7,714 nucleotides of DNA from Acidobacteriota bacterium. Its GTDB lineage: Bacteria > Acidobacteriota > Terriglobia > Acidoferrales > 2-02-FULL-67-57. Below are positions 1 to 6,239 of this stretch, piece by piece (within the stretch, counting starts at the first letter, position 1; each line of letters starts with the position of its first letter). The stretch spans positions 1 to 7,714 of the forward strand of contig JACQTG010000109.1 in the NCBI GenBank assembly GCA_016210895.1, given 5' to 3'. Under the pieces are notes generated by a model. The model did no database searches and had not been told where the DNA came from. It saw only the letters and a program-made list of their open reading frames with translations. The position numbers were made by a program, and so were the translations under genes.

Positions 1-86
1 CGAGCTATGGGGTCAAAGCCGGCATCATCCGCCTGGCTGTTTTGGCGGGCCTGGCGCGGAGCGCGCAGGCGTTGGGCGACTTCTAG
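1..86 (+). pseudogene. 5' fragment of an interrupted hypothetical gene (runs in from the left edge)
   Basis: The frame that encodes the protein at 180-674 is also open from base 3 to an amber TAG at 84-86. It gives about 27 alanine- and leucine-rich residues, including GVKAGIIRLAVLAGLARSA, ending in GDF before the stop. Immediately after the stop the same frame continues with LEIREQIEDSG and runs to 674 with no further stop. GC-rich third positions hold on both sides, so both parts look like one former coding sequence. A single G-to-T change (GAG to TAG) would explain the stop. TAG is a normal terminator here, since several other genes in the window end in it, so general amber recoding is unlikely. 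The true start lies outside the window. Confidence 0.5.
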
Positions 87-179
87 CTCGAAATCCGGGA
101 GCAGATAGAAGACTCGGGGCGGCGCAGCGAGCTCTACACGGCCGCACTGGATCAATTCACTCTGGGCCAAAGCTGGGCG

Positions 180-674
180 TTGGCCCTGCTCGAAGCGTTG
201 AGCGAGCACGGGCCGGCTCTGGCAGAGGATCCTCTTGTTATTGACCCCGTGCTTCCGATTACCCCGGCTCCGGAACACCCGGCCCTGGCGCGGTTGCGCG
301 CGGGAGAGCAAATTTCCGAGTCCGAGCGGCGAGCCATCGAGCGCGACGCGGTGCGCCGCGGGATGGCTGAAATGATGACGGCCCTGCTGGGGGAGCCCGG
401 CAACTTCGGGCGCGCCTATGACCGCCTGTCCGTGGGTCAGGCAGAGGTTTCTCCGGCCGCGGTCCGGGTAGTCTTCGGCCATGAACTGGTTCGGTTGAGC
501 CGGTTGTTCGGCCAGAGGGCACTGAACCAGCCCCGCTATGAGCGGCTGTTTCAGGAGCGGGCGCTCGCGCTGGCCGAGCAGGTGCTCGCCGAAGGCGGAG
601 GCAGTAACACCGCGTATCTGGGTGCCGCCGAGGAACTTAAGCGTCAGTCTCAGGCTCTGCTCCGCGGTCGCTAG
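180..674 (+). CDS. Hypothetical alpha-helical protein, probably the C-terminal part of an interrupted gene
   Basis: I do not recognise the family. The product (164 residues from a TTG at 180) is rich in Ala, Leu, Arg and Glu and looks almost wholly alpha-helical, with a Pro-rich linker (PVLPITPAPEHP, about residues 23-34). There is no signal peptide, membrane segment or metal-binding motif. TTG 180 is the first usable start codon after the in-frame amber at 84-86, but it has no convincing Shine-Dalgarno site. The frame between 87 and 179 also looks coding (EIREQIEDSG, SELYTAALDQFTLGQSWAL), so translation from 180 is doubtful. I read this as the 3' part of a gene that began upstream of the window. 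Its TAG stop (672-674) lies inside the CTAG end of the fold-back element at 671-778. It may be non-functional, or intact if the amber is a sequencing error. Confidence 0.5.
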   Translation: MALLEALSEHGPALAEDPLVIDPVLPITPAPEHPALARLRAGEQISESERRAIERDAVRRGMAEMMTALLGEPGNFGRAYDRLSVGQAEVSPAAVRVVFGHELVRLSRLFGQRALNQPRYERLFQERALALAEQVLAEGGGSNTAYLGAAEELKRQSQALLRGR

Positions 675-778
675 TGCCGTTCCAACTTGTTTCAACTAAG
701 GTAGCGGTTTGCGAACTCGCCTTGGGACTCGGCGGATGCGCGAACTAAGTTAGCTCCAAATAGTTGGAACGGCACTAG
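671..778. mobile_element. 108-bp fold-back (MITE-like) element with perfect 16-bp inverted ends
   Basis: The left end CTAGTGCCGTTCCAAC (671-686) is the exact reverse complement of the right end (763-778). The interior is also self-complementary: 707-721 pairs with 731-745 at 11 of 15 positions (two of the mismatches are G-T wobbles) around a 9-nt loop at 722-730, and CTAA/TTAG blocks match between the arms. The whole element can therefore form one long imperfect hairpin. It has no coding capacity. Both ends carry CTAG, a self-complementary tetramer that could be a target site; some IS5-group elements prefer such sites, but the family here is unassigned. It lies between the hypothetical gene and the sigma-factor operon. 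It could be a non-autonomous transposable element, a dispersed palindromic repeat, or a bidirectional transcription barrier. The fold is seen in the sequence; mobility is inferred. Confidence 0.75.
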
Positions 779-851
779 TCCCTTGCGGGGGCTTACCTTT
801 TCGGGTCCTCTGCGTCTAACCTTCCGTGAGCAGAGACGAGTAACTGGCGCG
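779..851 (+). other. Leader of the sigma-factor operon, no clear promoter
   Basis: These 73 bases separate the fold-back element from the sigma-factor ATG and should contain the operon's promoter if the element does not supply it. I see no convincing -35/-10 pair. A GTCTAA at 814-819 resembles an ECF-type -10, but no GGAAC-like -35 sits 15-18 bases upstream. The bases before the ATG hold only a weak purine run (GAGCAGAGACGAG). Confidence 0.25.
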
Positions 852-1481
852 ATGGACGGTGCCTGTTTGGAGACGGCCCGAACAGTGGCTACGAGCCCCC
901 TGGCTCACGGTGTGGTCGAGGAGCGCACGCTGATCCGTCGTGCCCAACGGGGCGACACGGCTGCCTTCGAGGAACTCGTTCGTCTGCATGACCGCGATGT
1001 ATTGCGCTTGGCGTTACAAATCGTGGGGTCGGAGGATGAAGCCCGAGACCTTTATCAGGAGGCCTTTCTCAAGATCTATCGCTCCCTGGGCCGGTTCCGC
1101 TTCCAAAGCCGTTTTTCCACCTGGGTCTATCGCATCGTCATCAATGTCTGCCTGGATCATCTGCGCCGCCGCCGCGCCAACCCGGAAGTGCAGGCCCCTG
1201 AGCGGCGCGAGACCGAAACGCAATTCTTCGACACGGTGGCGGAAGCCCGGGCCACGCTCGACCCGGACCAATTCGCGCGCAGCCAGCAGATCGGCCAGCG
1301 CATTGAGCAGGCGTTGGCCACGCTCAACCCGCGCGAGCGCGTCGTCTTTGAACTCAAGCACTATCAGGGATTGAAATTGCGTGCGATTGGCGAAATGTTC
1401 GGCACCAGTGAAGAAACCGTCAAGAACTGCCTGTTCCGCGCCACGCAGAAGCTGCGGGCGCAATTGACAGGCCTGATTTGA
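852..1481 (+). CDS. ECF-family RNA polymerase sigma factor (RpoE-like)
   Basis: This cytoplasmic 209-residue protein should direct RNA polymerase to a specific promoter set. Region 2 spans about residues 36-107: the AAFEELVRLHDRDV helix, the core-binding stretch SEDEARDLYQEAFLKIYRSL, and the -10 recognition part FSTWVYRIVINVCLDHLRRRR. A linker of about 40 residues follows. Region 4 spans about 150-203: LNPRERVVFELKHYQGL, then the helix-turn-helix LRAIGEMFGTSEETVKNCL. There is no region 1 or 3, as expected for the ECF class, and the length is usual. I chose ATG 852. The frame stays open back to a TTG at 783, but that would add residues ahead of the usual ECF N-terminus and abut the fold-back element. 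The gene for a membrane anti-sigma factor starts 23 bases downstream, so activity is probably held by that partner. Autoregulation is likely for such pairs but no promoter is visible. Confidence 0.93.
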   Translation: MDGACLETARTVATSPLAHGVVEERTLIRRAQRGDTAAFEELVRLHDRDVLRLALQIVGSEDEARDLYQEAFLKIYRSLGRFRFQSRFSTWVYRIVINVCLDHLRRRRANPEVQAPERRETETQFFDTVAEARATLDPDQFARSQQIGQRIEQALATLNPRERVVFELKHYQGLKLRAIGEMFGTSEETVKNCLFRATQKLRAQLTGLI

Positions 1482-1492
1482 GGGAGGGCCGT

Positions 1493-1497
1493 GGAGG
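1493..1497 (+). promoter_or_regulatory. Ribosome binding site of the anti-sigma gene
   Basis: GGAGG lies 7 bases before ATG 1505. It decides the start in favour of that ATG over the in-frame TTG at 1478, which overlaps the sigma-factor stop codon and would place this site inside the coding region. Confidence 0.8.
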
Positions 1498-1504
1498 AAG
1501 TACG

Positions 1505-2431
1505 ATGAACTGCGAGGCTGTTCGCGAACAACTTTCCCTTTATCTCTATGGCGAACTGGCCGACCCACAACGGGCGGCGCTGGACGCGCACGTGAAGGAC
1601 TGCTCGCGGTGCGCCCAGGTGCTCGCCGAAGAAGAGCGGCTCCAGGCCCGGCTGCGGGAACGCAGGGTTTCGGAGCCTTCGCCCGACTTGCTCGTGCTCT
1701 GCCGCACCGAACTCGGGGAGAGACTCGAGGAAGAGGCATTGGGGTGGCGCGGCCTCCTGCGCGCCTGGTTTGGCGGACATCCCCTGCCCGTCGCCTCTCG
1801 CGCCGTGGCCGTGGTGGCTCTCCTGGTGGCGGGCTTCGGTGCGGGATGGACCTTACGCTCGCAGAGCACTGCCGTGGCGCCATCCGCGCCCGCCGGCCCC
1901 TTTGCCGGCGCCGACCTGTCCGGAATGCGCATCTCCGGCATCCGCGACGTGAGTCGCGACCCGCAAACCGGCATCGTTCGCCTCTCCGTCGATGCCGAGC
2001 GCAGCTTAGCCTTGGAAGGGACGCTCGACGACCCGCGCATCCAGCGTATCCTCGTGTACACGGTCAAGAACTATGAGAACCCTGGCATCCGGCATCAGAC
2101 CCTAGAGGTGTTGCGGACGCGGCCGAGCAACCCCGGCGTGCGTGATGCTTTGGTTCACGCGCTTCTCCACGACCAAAACGCCGGCGTGCGCCGCGAAGCC
2201 CTGGACGCGTTGAGCGGGCTTGGGTGGGATGAGGCGACTCGCCAGGCTGTCGTGCAGGTGCTGGGGCGCGACACCAACGCCGGCGTCCGCGTCGCGGCCA
2301 TCAATCTCCTGGCCACGCATGCCGATGAGTCCATGCGACCGGTGTTGCGAGAGCTGGCGGTAAAGGATCAGAACCCCTACGTGCGCTGGAAGTGCGCCGA
2401 CACCTTGCGGGGGCTTCCCGCGGAGTACTAA
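1505..2431 (+). CDS. Membrane anti-sigma factor: zinc finger, one TM helix, external HEAT-like repeats
   Basis: The 308-residue product should bind and inhibit the sigma factor encoded just upstream. The N-terminus has the anti-sigma zinc-finger (ZAS/zf-HC2) pattern: Cys3, then His29-x3-Cys33-x2-Cys36 (HVKDCSRC). A hydrophobic segment at about 97-116 (VAVVALLVAGFGAGW) is a single membrane span placing the N-terminus in the cytoplasm. After an Ala/Pro linker comes a short region (GIRDVSRDPQTGIVRLSVD, about 145-163) and then helical repeats at about 173-304. These repeat N-x-x-V/I-R at residues 192, 225, 258 and 290, a spacing of 32-33 residues typical of HEAT-like units. The repeats should lie outside the membrane and could bind a ligand or partner protein that triggers release of the sigma factor; that is inference. 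DUF4097 and PDZ protein genes follow in the same operon, the first only 7 bases after this stop. Confidence 0.88.
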   Translation: MNCEAVREQLSLYLYGELADPQRAALDAHVKDCSRCAQVLAEEERLQARLRERRVSEPSPDLLVLCRTELGERLEEEALGWRGLLRAWFGGHPLPVASRAVAVVALLVAGFGAGWTLRSQSTAVAPSAPAGPFAGADLSGMRISGIRDVSRDPQTGIVRLSVDAERSLALEGTLDDPRIQRILVYTVKNYENPGIRHQTLEVLRTRPSNPGVRDALVHALLHDQNAGVRREALDALSGLGWDEATRQAVVQVLGRDTNAGVRVAAINLLATHADESMRPVLRELAVKDQNPYVRWKCADTLRGLPAEY

Positions 2432-2438
2432 CGAGCCG

Positions 2439-3818
2439 ATGATGTGGATGATGACCATGTTGGGCCGGTTGATCCGATCCCGCGGCCTGCCGCTGGCCGT
2501 CATCATTTTGCTGGCGAGTTTCTGGGGTCTTGCCCCTGGGCTCTCTGCCCAGGAATCCTCCACTCGTGTCTACCGCAAGGGCTATGCGTGGGTGGAAGAA
2601 ACCGAGGGCAGGCTGTCGGTTCAGGAGGGCCAGCACCTCCGCCTGCGCTCCGAATTCGGATGCGTGGTGGTTCACAGCGGGCCTGCAGGGGAGGTTCGCT
2701 ACGCAGTCCGGAAGTTTGCCTATCACCCAGGCGAAGCCGAGGCGCGGGCGATGTTTCGCCAGTTTAGCGTCTCGGTCCGACAGACGTCGGCCCAGATTTA
2801 CCTGGCAGGCGAGACACAAGCAGTCCAGCAGGGCCGATACGCGCGCCGATTCGCGGTGGAATATGAGGTGACCGTACCGGCGGGCTTCGGGGCCGATGTC
2901 GAAACCCAGGCGGGGGACATCGACGTGGATGGCTCGCTGGCCTGGCTGCGGGCGGTTTCGGCCGGCGGCAACATCCGCACCGGCGACATCAACAGCAAGA
3001 CCGTCGTGGAAACCATGGGCGGAAACATCAAGCTCGGCAATATCGGGGGGCCGCTTCAGGCCGAGACCGCCGGGGGGGACATCCGCGTCGGGGCTGTGCG
3101 CGGCTCGGCGCGGCTCGAAACCAGCGGCGGCACCATCCTGGCCGGACGCGTCGAGGGCGATGTTCAGGCCACCACTGCCGGGGGCGATATCCGGATCGCA
3201 GGAGCCGCTGGCAACGTCGTGGCCCGAACCGCGGGTGGCCGCATCGTCCTGGGTGAAGTCGGCGGACGGGTGCAGGCGGAGACCGCCGGCGGTAGCATCC
3301 GGGTTCTGGAGGCGGTCGGTGTCGTCGAGGCCCAGACGGCCGGTGGGGAAATCGAACTGCAGCGGATTCGCGACGGTGTCCGCGCGGCCACCGCCGCCGG
3401 CAACATCGTGGCCCACATTCTGAGCGAGCACCAGTTGGCCGCAGAGTCGCTGCTGACAACTTCGTTTGGCGATGTCGTGGTCTATATCCCGCCGGAAATG
3501 GCGGTGACGATCGACGCCGTCATCGAGATGGCCGTCGGACACAAAATCCAGACCGAGTTTCCGCTCACGATCGAGGGAGCCAGCACCGAATACTTTCCTG
3601 TGGCCAACCGCGTGCGCGGTTTCGGCGAACTCAACGGCGGCGGAGAGGTGCTGAAAATCCGCACCGTGGGAGGCACCATCGCCATCCGCAAGCTGACCCA
3701 AGAGGTGCTGGAGGGGGTCACGGAAGGCCAGGAAAAACAGCGCAAGCTCTGGGAAAAGTTGTGGCAACGCCGCAAGGCCAAGCCGGAGCCCGAGCCAAAT
3801 CCCAACCCACCGCGGTAG
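2439..3818 (+). CDS. Secreted DUF4097-type beta-repeat protein (putative adhesin-like)
   Basis: The 459-residue product starts with a signal peptide: basic LIRSR, a hydrophobic core at about 17-33, and probable cleavage after LSA (residue 37). A beta-rich lead-in at about 60-150 has alternating V-x-V strands. Residues 154-333 are ten exact 18-residue units of the type AETAGGDIRVGAVRG, as expected for a right-handed beta-solenoid. A capping region (about 334-420, including TTSFGDVVVYIPPEM) follows, ending in the motif VGGTIAIRK. The last 35 residues are charged, then Pro-rich (KPEPEPNPNPP). This matches DUF4097-like proteins, whose biochemical function is generally unknown; members often sit in envelope-stress operons. 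The ATG at 2439 is 7 bases after the anti-sigma stop. Several Met codons follow closely (residues 2, 4, 5, 7), so the exact start is uncertain, and the only Shine-Dalgarno-like site is a distant GGAG at 2422-2425. A cell-surface or periplasmic location is likely. Confidence 0.82.
   Translation: MMWMMTMLGRLIRSRGLPLAVIILLASFWGLAPGLSAQESSTRVYRKGYAWVEETEGRLSVQEGQHLRLRSEFGCVVVHSGPAGEVRYAVRKFAYHPGEAEARAMFRQFSVSVRQTSAQIYLAGETQAVQQGRYARRFAVEYEVTVPAGFGADVETQAGDIDVDGSLAWLRAVSAGGNIRTGDINSKTVVETMGGNIKLGNIGGPLQAETAGGDIRVGAVRGSARLETSGGTILAGRVEGDVQATTAGGDIRIAGAAGNVVARTAGGRIVLGEVGGRVQAETAGGSIRVLEAVGVVEAQTAGGEIELQRIRDGVRAATAAGNIVAHILSEHQLAAESLLTTSFGDVVVYIPPEMAVTIDAVIEMAVGHKIQTEFPLTIEGASTEYFPVANRVRGFGELNGGGEVLKIRTVGGTIAIRKLTQEVLEGVTEGQEKQRKLWEKLWQRRKAKPEPEPNPNPPR
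2898..3437 (+). repeat. Ten tandem 54-bp (18-codon) units encoding a beta-solenoid
   Basis: Codons 154-333 of the DUF4097-type gene divide into ten consecutive 18-codon units with no insertion or deletion. Each is built on x-E/V/A-T-x-G-G-x-I-x-x, with Gly-Gly at the same place in most units; unit 1 has AG, unit 10 AAG. DNA conservation is much lower than the protein pattern, so the repeats are old and held by structure rather than recently amplified. Confidence 0.85.
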
Positions 3819-3865
3819 ACACCGAGGAATTGAGGGCACTGGATTTCTTGAAACAGTTAGGAAGC

Positions 3866-3870
3866 GGAGG
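3866..3870 (+). promoter_or_regulatory. Ribosome binding site of the PDZ-protein gene
   Basis: GGAGG lies 9 bases upstream of ATG 3880. It sits in the 61-base gap after the DUF4097 gene, the widest gap in the operon. The gap shows no clear promoter or hairpin. Confidence 0.75.
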
Positions 3871-3879
3871 AAAACGGCA

Positions 3880-4917
3880 ATGAGAGTTAAGCGTGCGAAG
3901 ATATGGATCGCCCTGGCAGCTCTGCTCGTGGCCGGGGGCACGGTGGCCGTGGCCGCGAGCTCCGGCCAAGAAGTTGAACCGCTGGCGCCCATCTGCGCTG
4001 CACCGCCGGAGTTCGCCCTCCTACCGGCGAGCGAGCAGGTGGTCATCATTTCGGGCCGCGACGCCTGGCTGGGCGTGCACCTGGAGGACGTTACGCGGGA
4101 GAAAATGGCGGAACTGAAGCTCCGAGAAGAGTATGGAGCCGTCGTGATCCAGGTGGAGGACGAGAGCCCGGCGGCGAAAGCGGGCTTGCGCCCGAACGAC
4201 GTGATCCTGGAGTACCAGGGTGAGCGCGTAAACAGCGTGGCCGAGCTGGCGCGGCTTGTGCGCGAGACGCCCGCCGGCCGCACCGTGCAACTCGTCATCA
4301 GCCGCGATGGCCAGCGCCAAACCCTGAGCACAACCCTTGAACCGCGCCAGCACCTGCGCCGGGAAATCCGGTTGCCGCGCATCCGTATCCCCGACATCAA
4401 TATCGAAGTCTTTAGCCGTCCCCGACTCGGCATTTCCGCCGATGAGCTGACGCCGCAACTGGCGGAATACTTCGGGGTCAAGCAGGGCAAGGGTGTGTTG
4501 GTGCGCGAGGTCACTTCCGGTTCGGCCGCCGAGAAAGCGGGCCTCAAGGCTGGCGATGTGATCGTGCGCGTGGACAACGAGGCGGTTGAAGACGTAGCCA
4601 CTCTGCGCCGCGCGCTGGGAAAAAAGAAGGGCGGAGAAAGCGTCACCCTCGGCATCGTGCGCAACCGCCAGGAAAGCTCACTGACCGTCGAGCTCGAGCA
4701 AGCCCGCGGCTCCGGCGACACCGCCTACTTTCTGGACATGGACAAGCTTGACGAGTGGCGGGACGCGATGAAGGAAATGCACCGCGAGCTGCGCGAGTTC
4801 GAGCACCAGGGGCAGTGGCAGGAGGAGATTCGCCAGGGGGTGGACAGGGGGAAACGGCAGCTGGAGCGGGAGTTGATTCGCCTGCGGCTGGACCGCGACC
4901 GCAAGGTTACGCTTTAG
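3880..4917 (+). CDS. Exported tandem-PDZ protein lacking a protease domain
   Basis: The 345-residue product begins with a signal sequence (MRVKRAK, then a hydrophobic stretch at 9-26; cleavage probably near VAVAA). PDZ domain 1 covers about 62-153: a carboxylate-binding loop region DAWLGVHLED, then SPAAKAGLRPNDVILEYQG. PDZ domain 2 covers about 180-272: PRLGISADELTPQLAEYFG, then SAAEKAGLKAGDVIVRVDN. Both look like the PDZ domains of HtrA/DegP-type proteases, but there is no upstream trypsin-like domain and no GNSGG serine motif, so this is not a protease by itself. The C-terminus (about 285-340) is a charged, heptad-like helix rich in Glu and Arg, plausibly a coiled coil for oligomerisation or partner binding. 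A role in binding exposed C-termini of envelope proteins, perhaps to feed signals to the anti-sigma factor, is inference. It is the last gene of the plus-strand operon and has a good Shine-Dalgarno site. Confidence 0.85.
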   Translation: MRVKRAKIWIALAALLVAGGTVAVAASSGQEVEPLAPICAAPPEFALLPASEQVVIISGRDAWLGVHLEDVTREKMAELKLREEYGAVVIQVEDESPAAKAGLRPNDVILEYQGERVNSVAELARLVRETPAGRTVQLVISRDGQRQTLSTTLEPRQHLRREIRLPRIRIPDINIEVFSRPRLGISADELTPQLAEYFGVKQGKGVLVREVTSGSAAEKAGLKAGDVIVRVDNEAVEDVATLRRALGKKKGGESVTLGIVRNRQESSLTVELEQARGSGDTAYFLDMDKLDEWRDAMKEMHRELREFEHQGQWQEEIRQGVDRGKRQLERELIRLRLDRDRKVTL

Positions 4918-4941
4918 CTTCGCGTTGGGCGCGGGAAGCTA
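4915..4941. terminator. Small palindrome between convergent genes, possible bidirectional terminator
   Basis: TAGCTTC (4915-4921) is the exact reverse complement of GAAGCTA (4935-4941), and inner GCG/CGC can extend the stem. The outer three bases on each side are the TAG stop codons of the two converging genes. Position and symmetry favour a shared terminator, but there is no T-run on either side, so a classical Rho-independent terminator is not supported. Confidence 0.35.
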
Positions 4942-5667
4942 GGGACTGCGGACGACTTCCACGTTGGCCCCGGGCACGGTGATGCGCACCAGGTTTTCCC
5001 GGTCATCCAACCACAGCCAGACCTCGTTATCTTCCGAAGTCATACGCAGTCGCCGCAAAGTCGGACTGCCCGGCTCCGCCGCCACCGCGTGCAGCCCGTT
5101 GTCTTCTAGGGTCACCAGCGCCGGCAGCGCCTCCTGCGGAATGAGGACGCGCAGCCGCTGGGCGCCGCCCCGGGTGAAGTCGTACTGGCGCACGAGAAAC
5201 AGATAGTGGTGGAAGAGGTTGTTGTCGAGGACCGCCACCCGCGTGTCTTCGAAGAGAAACTCCCGCCCCACCAGCTCGGTGTCCCCGCTGGAGAGTTCCA
5301 GCGTAGCCTTCGTGCCCTCGAAGCGCGCCTGGAGGAACTGCCCGGGCGGCTGGGTTCGTTTCCACTCGTAGCTTCGGGGCTCATAGGTCAGCGACAGCGT
5401 CAGGGTGGATGTCTCATCTATCTGCTGGCCCTGCACGTCGATGCGTAAACGCCCTCGGGCCTGAATCGTGCTTTCCTGGCGCTCAATCTCAAACTCTTCC
5501 TGTCCGACCTGTTGGCCGTCCACCAGGATGCGAAAAGTGCCGCGTTCCACCTGTGCGGCGCCGCTTGGTGCCTGGGCGGACAGCCCCGCAAGCCCGCTCA
5601 CGCCAGCGAGCACAGCGAGCAGCAGCCCGCAGCCGAGTGACCGATTACGTCGCGCGCCAGGAGCCAC
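4939..5667 (-). CDS. Secreted beta-rich protein of unknown function
   Basis: I cannot name the family with confidence. The 242-residue product from the GTG at 5667 has a clear signal peptide: basic ARRNR, a hydrophobic core at about 11-29 (LGCGLLLAVLAGVSGLAGL), and LSA before a probable cleavage at residue 31. The mature part opens with ERGTFRILVDGQQVGQEEFE and continues as alternating beta strands, resembling secreted proteins that carry a lipid- or ligand-binding beta barrel (DUF3108-like in style only). A His pair in NNLFHHYLFLVRQYDF lies at about 149-164. I chose GTG 5667 because it gives a textbook signal peptide and has GGGGTG five bases upstream. The frame is open to 5802, but that part lies inside the shikimate kinase gene. 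The start overlaps the 3' end of that gene by 23 bases in another frame, suggesting translational coupling. Its stop faces the PDZ gene across 21 bases. Confidence 0.75.
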   Translation of the reverse strand: MAPGARRNRSLGCGLLLAVLAGVSGLAGLSAQAPSGAAQVERGTFRILVDGQQVGQEEFEIERQESTIQARGRLRIDVQGQQIDETSTLTLSLTYEPRSYEWKRTQPPGQFLQARFEGTKATLELSSGDTELVGREFLFEDTRVAVLDNNLFHHYLFLVRQYDFTRGGAQRLRVLIPQEALPALVTLEDNGLHAVAAEPGSPTLRRLRMTSEDNEVWLWLDDRENLVRITVPGANVEVVRSP

Positions 5668-6196
5668 GAAAACACCCCAAACCGAGAATGCTGTCCACCA
5701 CGGCTGCCGGTGCCTGCCCGGCTCCTTCAACGACAAAGTCTGCCTGTTGGTAGTAGGGAAGCCGTTGCTCATAGAGCGTGCGGAAGCTCGCCGGGTTGTC
5801 AAACAGTGGACGGTTGGTCATCGTGCTGCACCGGCGCCACAGTTCCTCCGGCGGGCAGCGCAGCCAGACTGTGATCCCGCCGTTGGCCCGAATCCGCGCG
5901 AAGTTGTCCGGCTGGGCAATCGTGCCCCCGCCCAGCGCCATCACCATCGGCACAGGTTCAGCTGGGGCCAGCAACTCTTCCAGGAGGGAGCTTTCCATCT
6001 GGCGAAACTGTGGCTCGCCCTGTTCGGAGAAAATCTGCGCAATCGTGCGTCCCATGCGCTGCTCGATCTGTTCGTCCAGGTCGACAAACGCCCACCCCAA
6101 GCGCAGAGCCAGCAGGCGTCCCACGGTGGTTTTCCCGCAGCCCATAAATCCAAGCAGAAAGATGAGTGGAGGAATCGCCATCGGACCGGTGGTCAT
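5645..6196 (-). CDS. aroK: Shikimate kinase
   Basis: This cytoplasmic enzyme phosphorylates the 3-hydroxyl of shikimate with ATP, a step toward chorismate and the aromatic amino acids. In the 183-residue product the Walker A loop is GFMGCGKTT (residues 16-24). Asp39 and Asp41 (FVDLDEQIE) match the shikimate and Mg sites. GEPQFR (60-65) gives the substrate-binding Arg, and ALGGGT (88-92) is the shikimate-binding glycine triplet. NRPLF (about 128-132) carries the lid Arg, and QRLPYY (about 144-149) the adenine-side Arg. All key residues are present and the length is normal. ATG 6196 is preferred; ATG 6181 is possible and closer to the Walker loop, while a TTG at 6229 would add an unneeded tail. 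It lies 43 bases after the DUF4097-type gene and overlaps the next secreted-protein gene. No other aromatic-pathway gene is in view, so its place in this envelope cluster is unusual. Confidence 0.95.
   Translation of the reverse strand: MTTGPMAIPPLIFLLGFMGCGKTTVGRLLALRLGWAFVDLDEQIEQRMGRTIAQIFSEQGEPQFRQMESSLLEELLAPAEPVPMVMALGGGTIAQPDNFARIRANGGITVWLRCPPEELWRRCSTMTNRPLFDNPASFRTLYEQRLPYYQQADFVVEGAGQAPAAVVDSILGLGCFRGSWRAT
5673..5678 (-). promoter_or_regulatory. Probable ribosome binding site for the GTG start at 5667
   Basis: On the minus strand GGGGTG stands 5 bases before GTG 5667, a near match to GAGGTG. It lies inside the last codons of the shikimate kinase gene. Confidence 0.4.
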
Positions 6197-6239
6197 GCTC
6201 GAACGTTGGTTGGCCGTGGTTCGCGGCAACGCTTACGTG

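Noticed and set aside
763..819. ECF promoter using GGAAC in the right arm of the fold-back element and GTCTAA at 814-819
   Set aside because: The spacing is about 42 bases, far from the 15-18 expected.
783..851. N-terminal extension of the sigma factor from a TTG
   Set aside because: ECF proteins normally begin close to region 2, the extension has no known motif, and ATG 852 gives the usual length.
781..2416. Identical 14-mer CCTTGCGGGGGCTT at 781-794 and 2403-2416
   Set aside because: Short and GC-rich; the second copy is inside the anti-sigma coding sequence, and the flanks do not match, so chance is sufficient.
2301..4721. Minus-strand open frame of about 800 codons opposite the DUF4097 and PDZ genes
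   Set aside because: The plus-strand genes have signal peptides, recognisable domains and Shine-Dalgarno sites. The antisense translation has no domain pattern and is rich in Arg, Ser and Pro, as expected from a shadow in GC-rich DNA.
4942..4960. Classical Rho-independent terminator after the convergent palindrome
   Set aside because: No T-run follows the stem on either strand.
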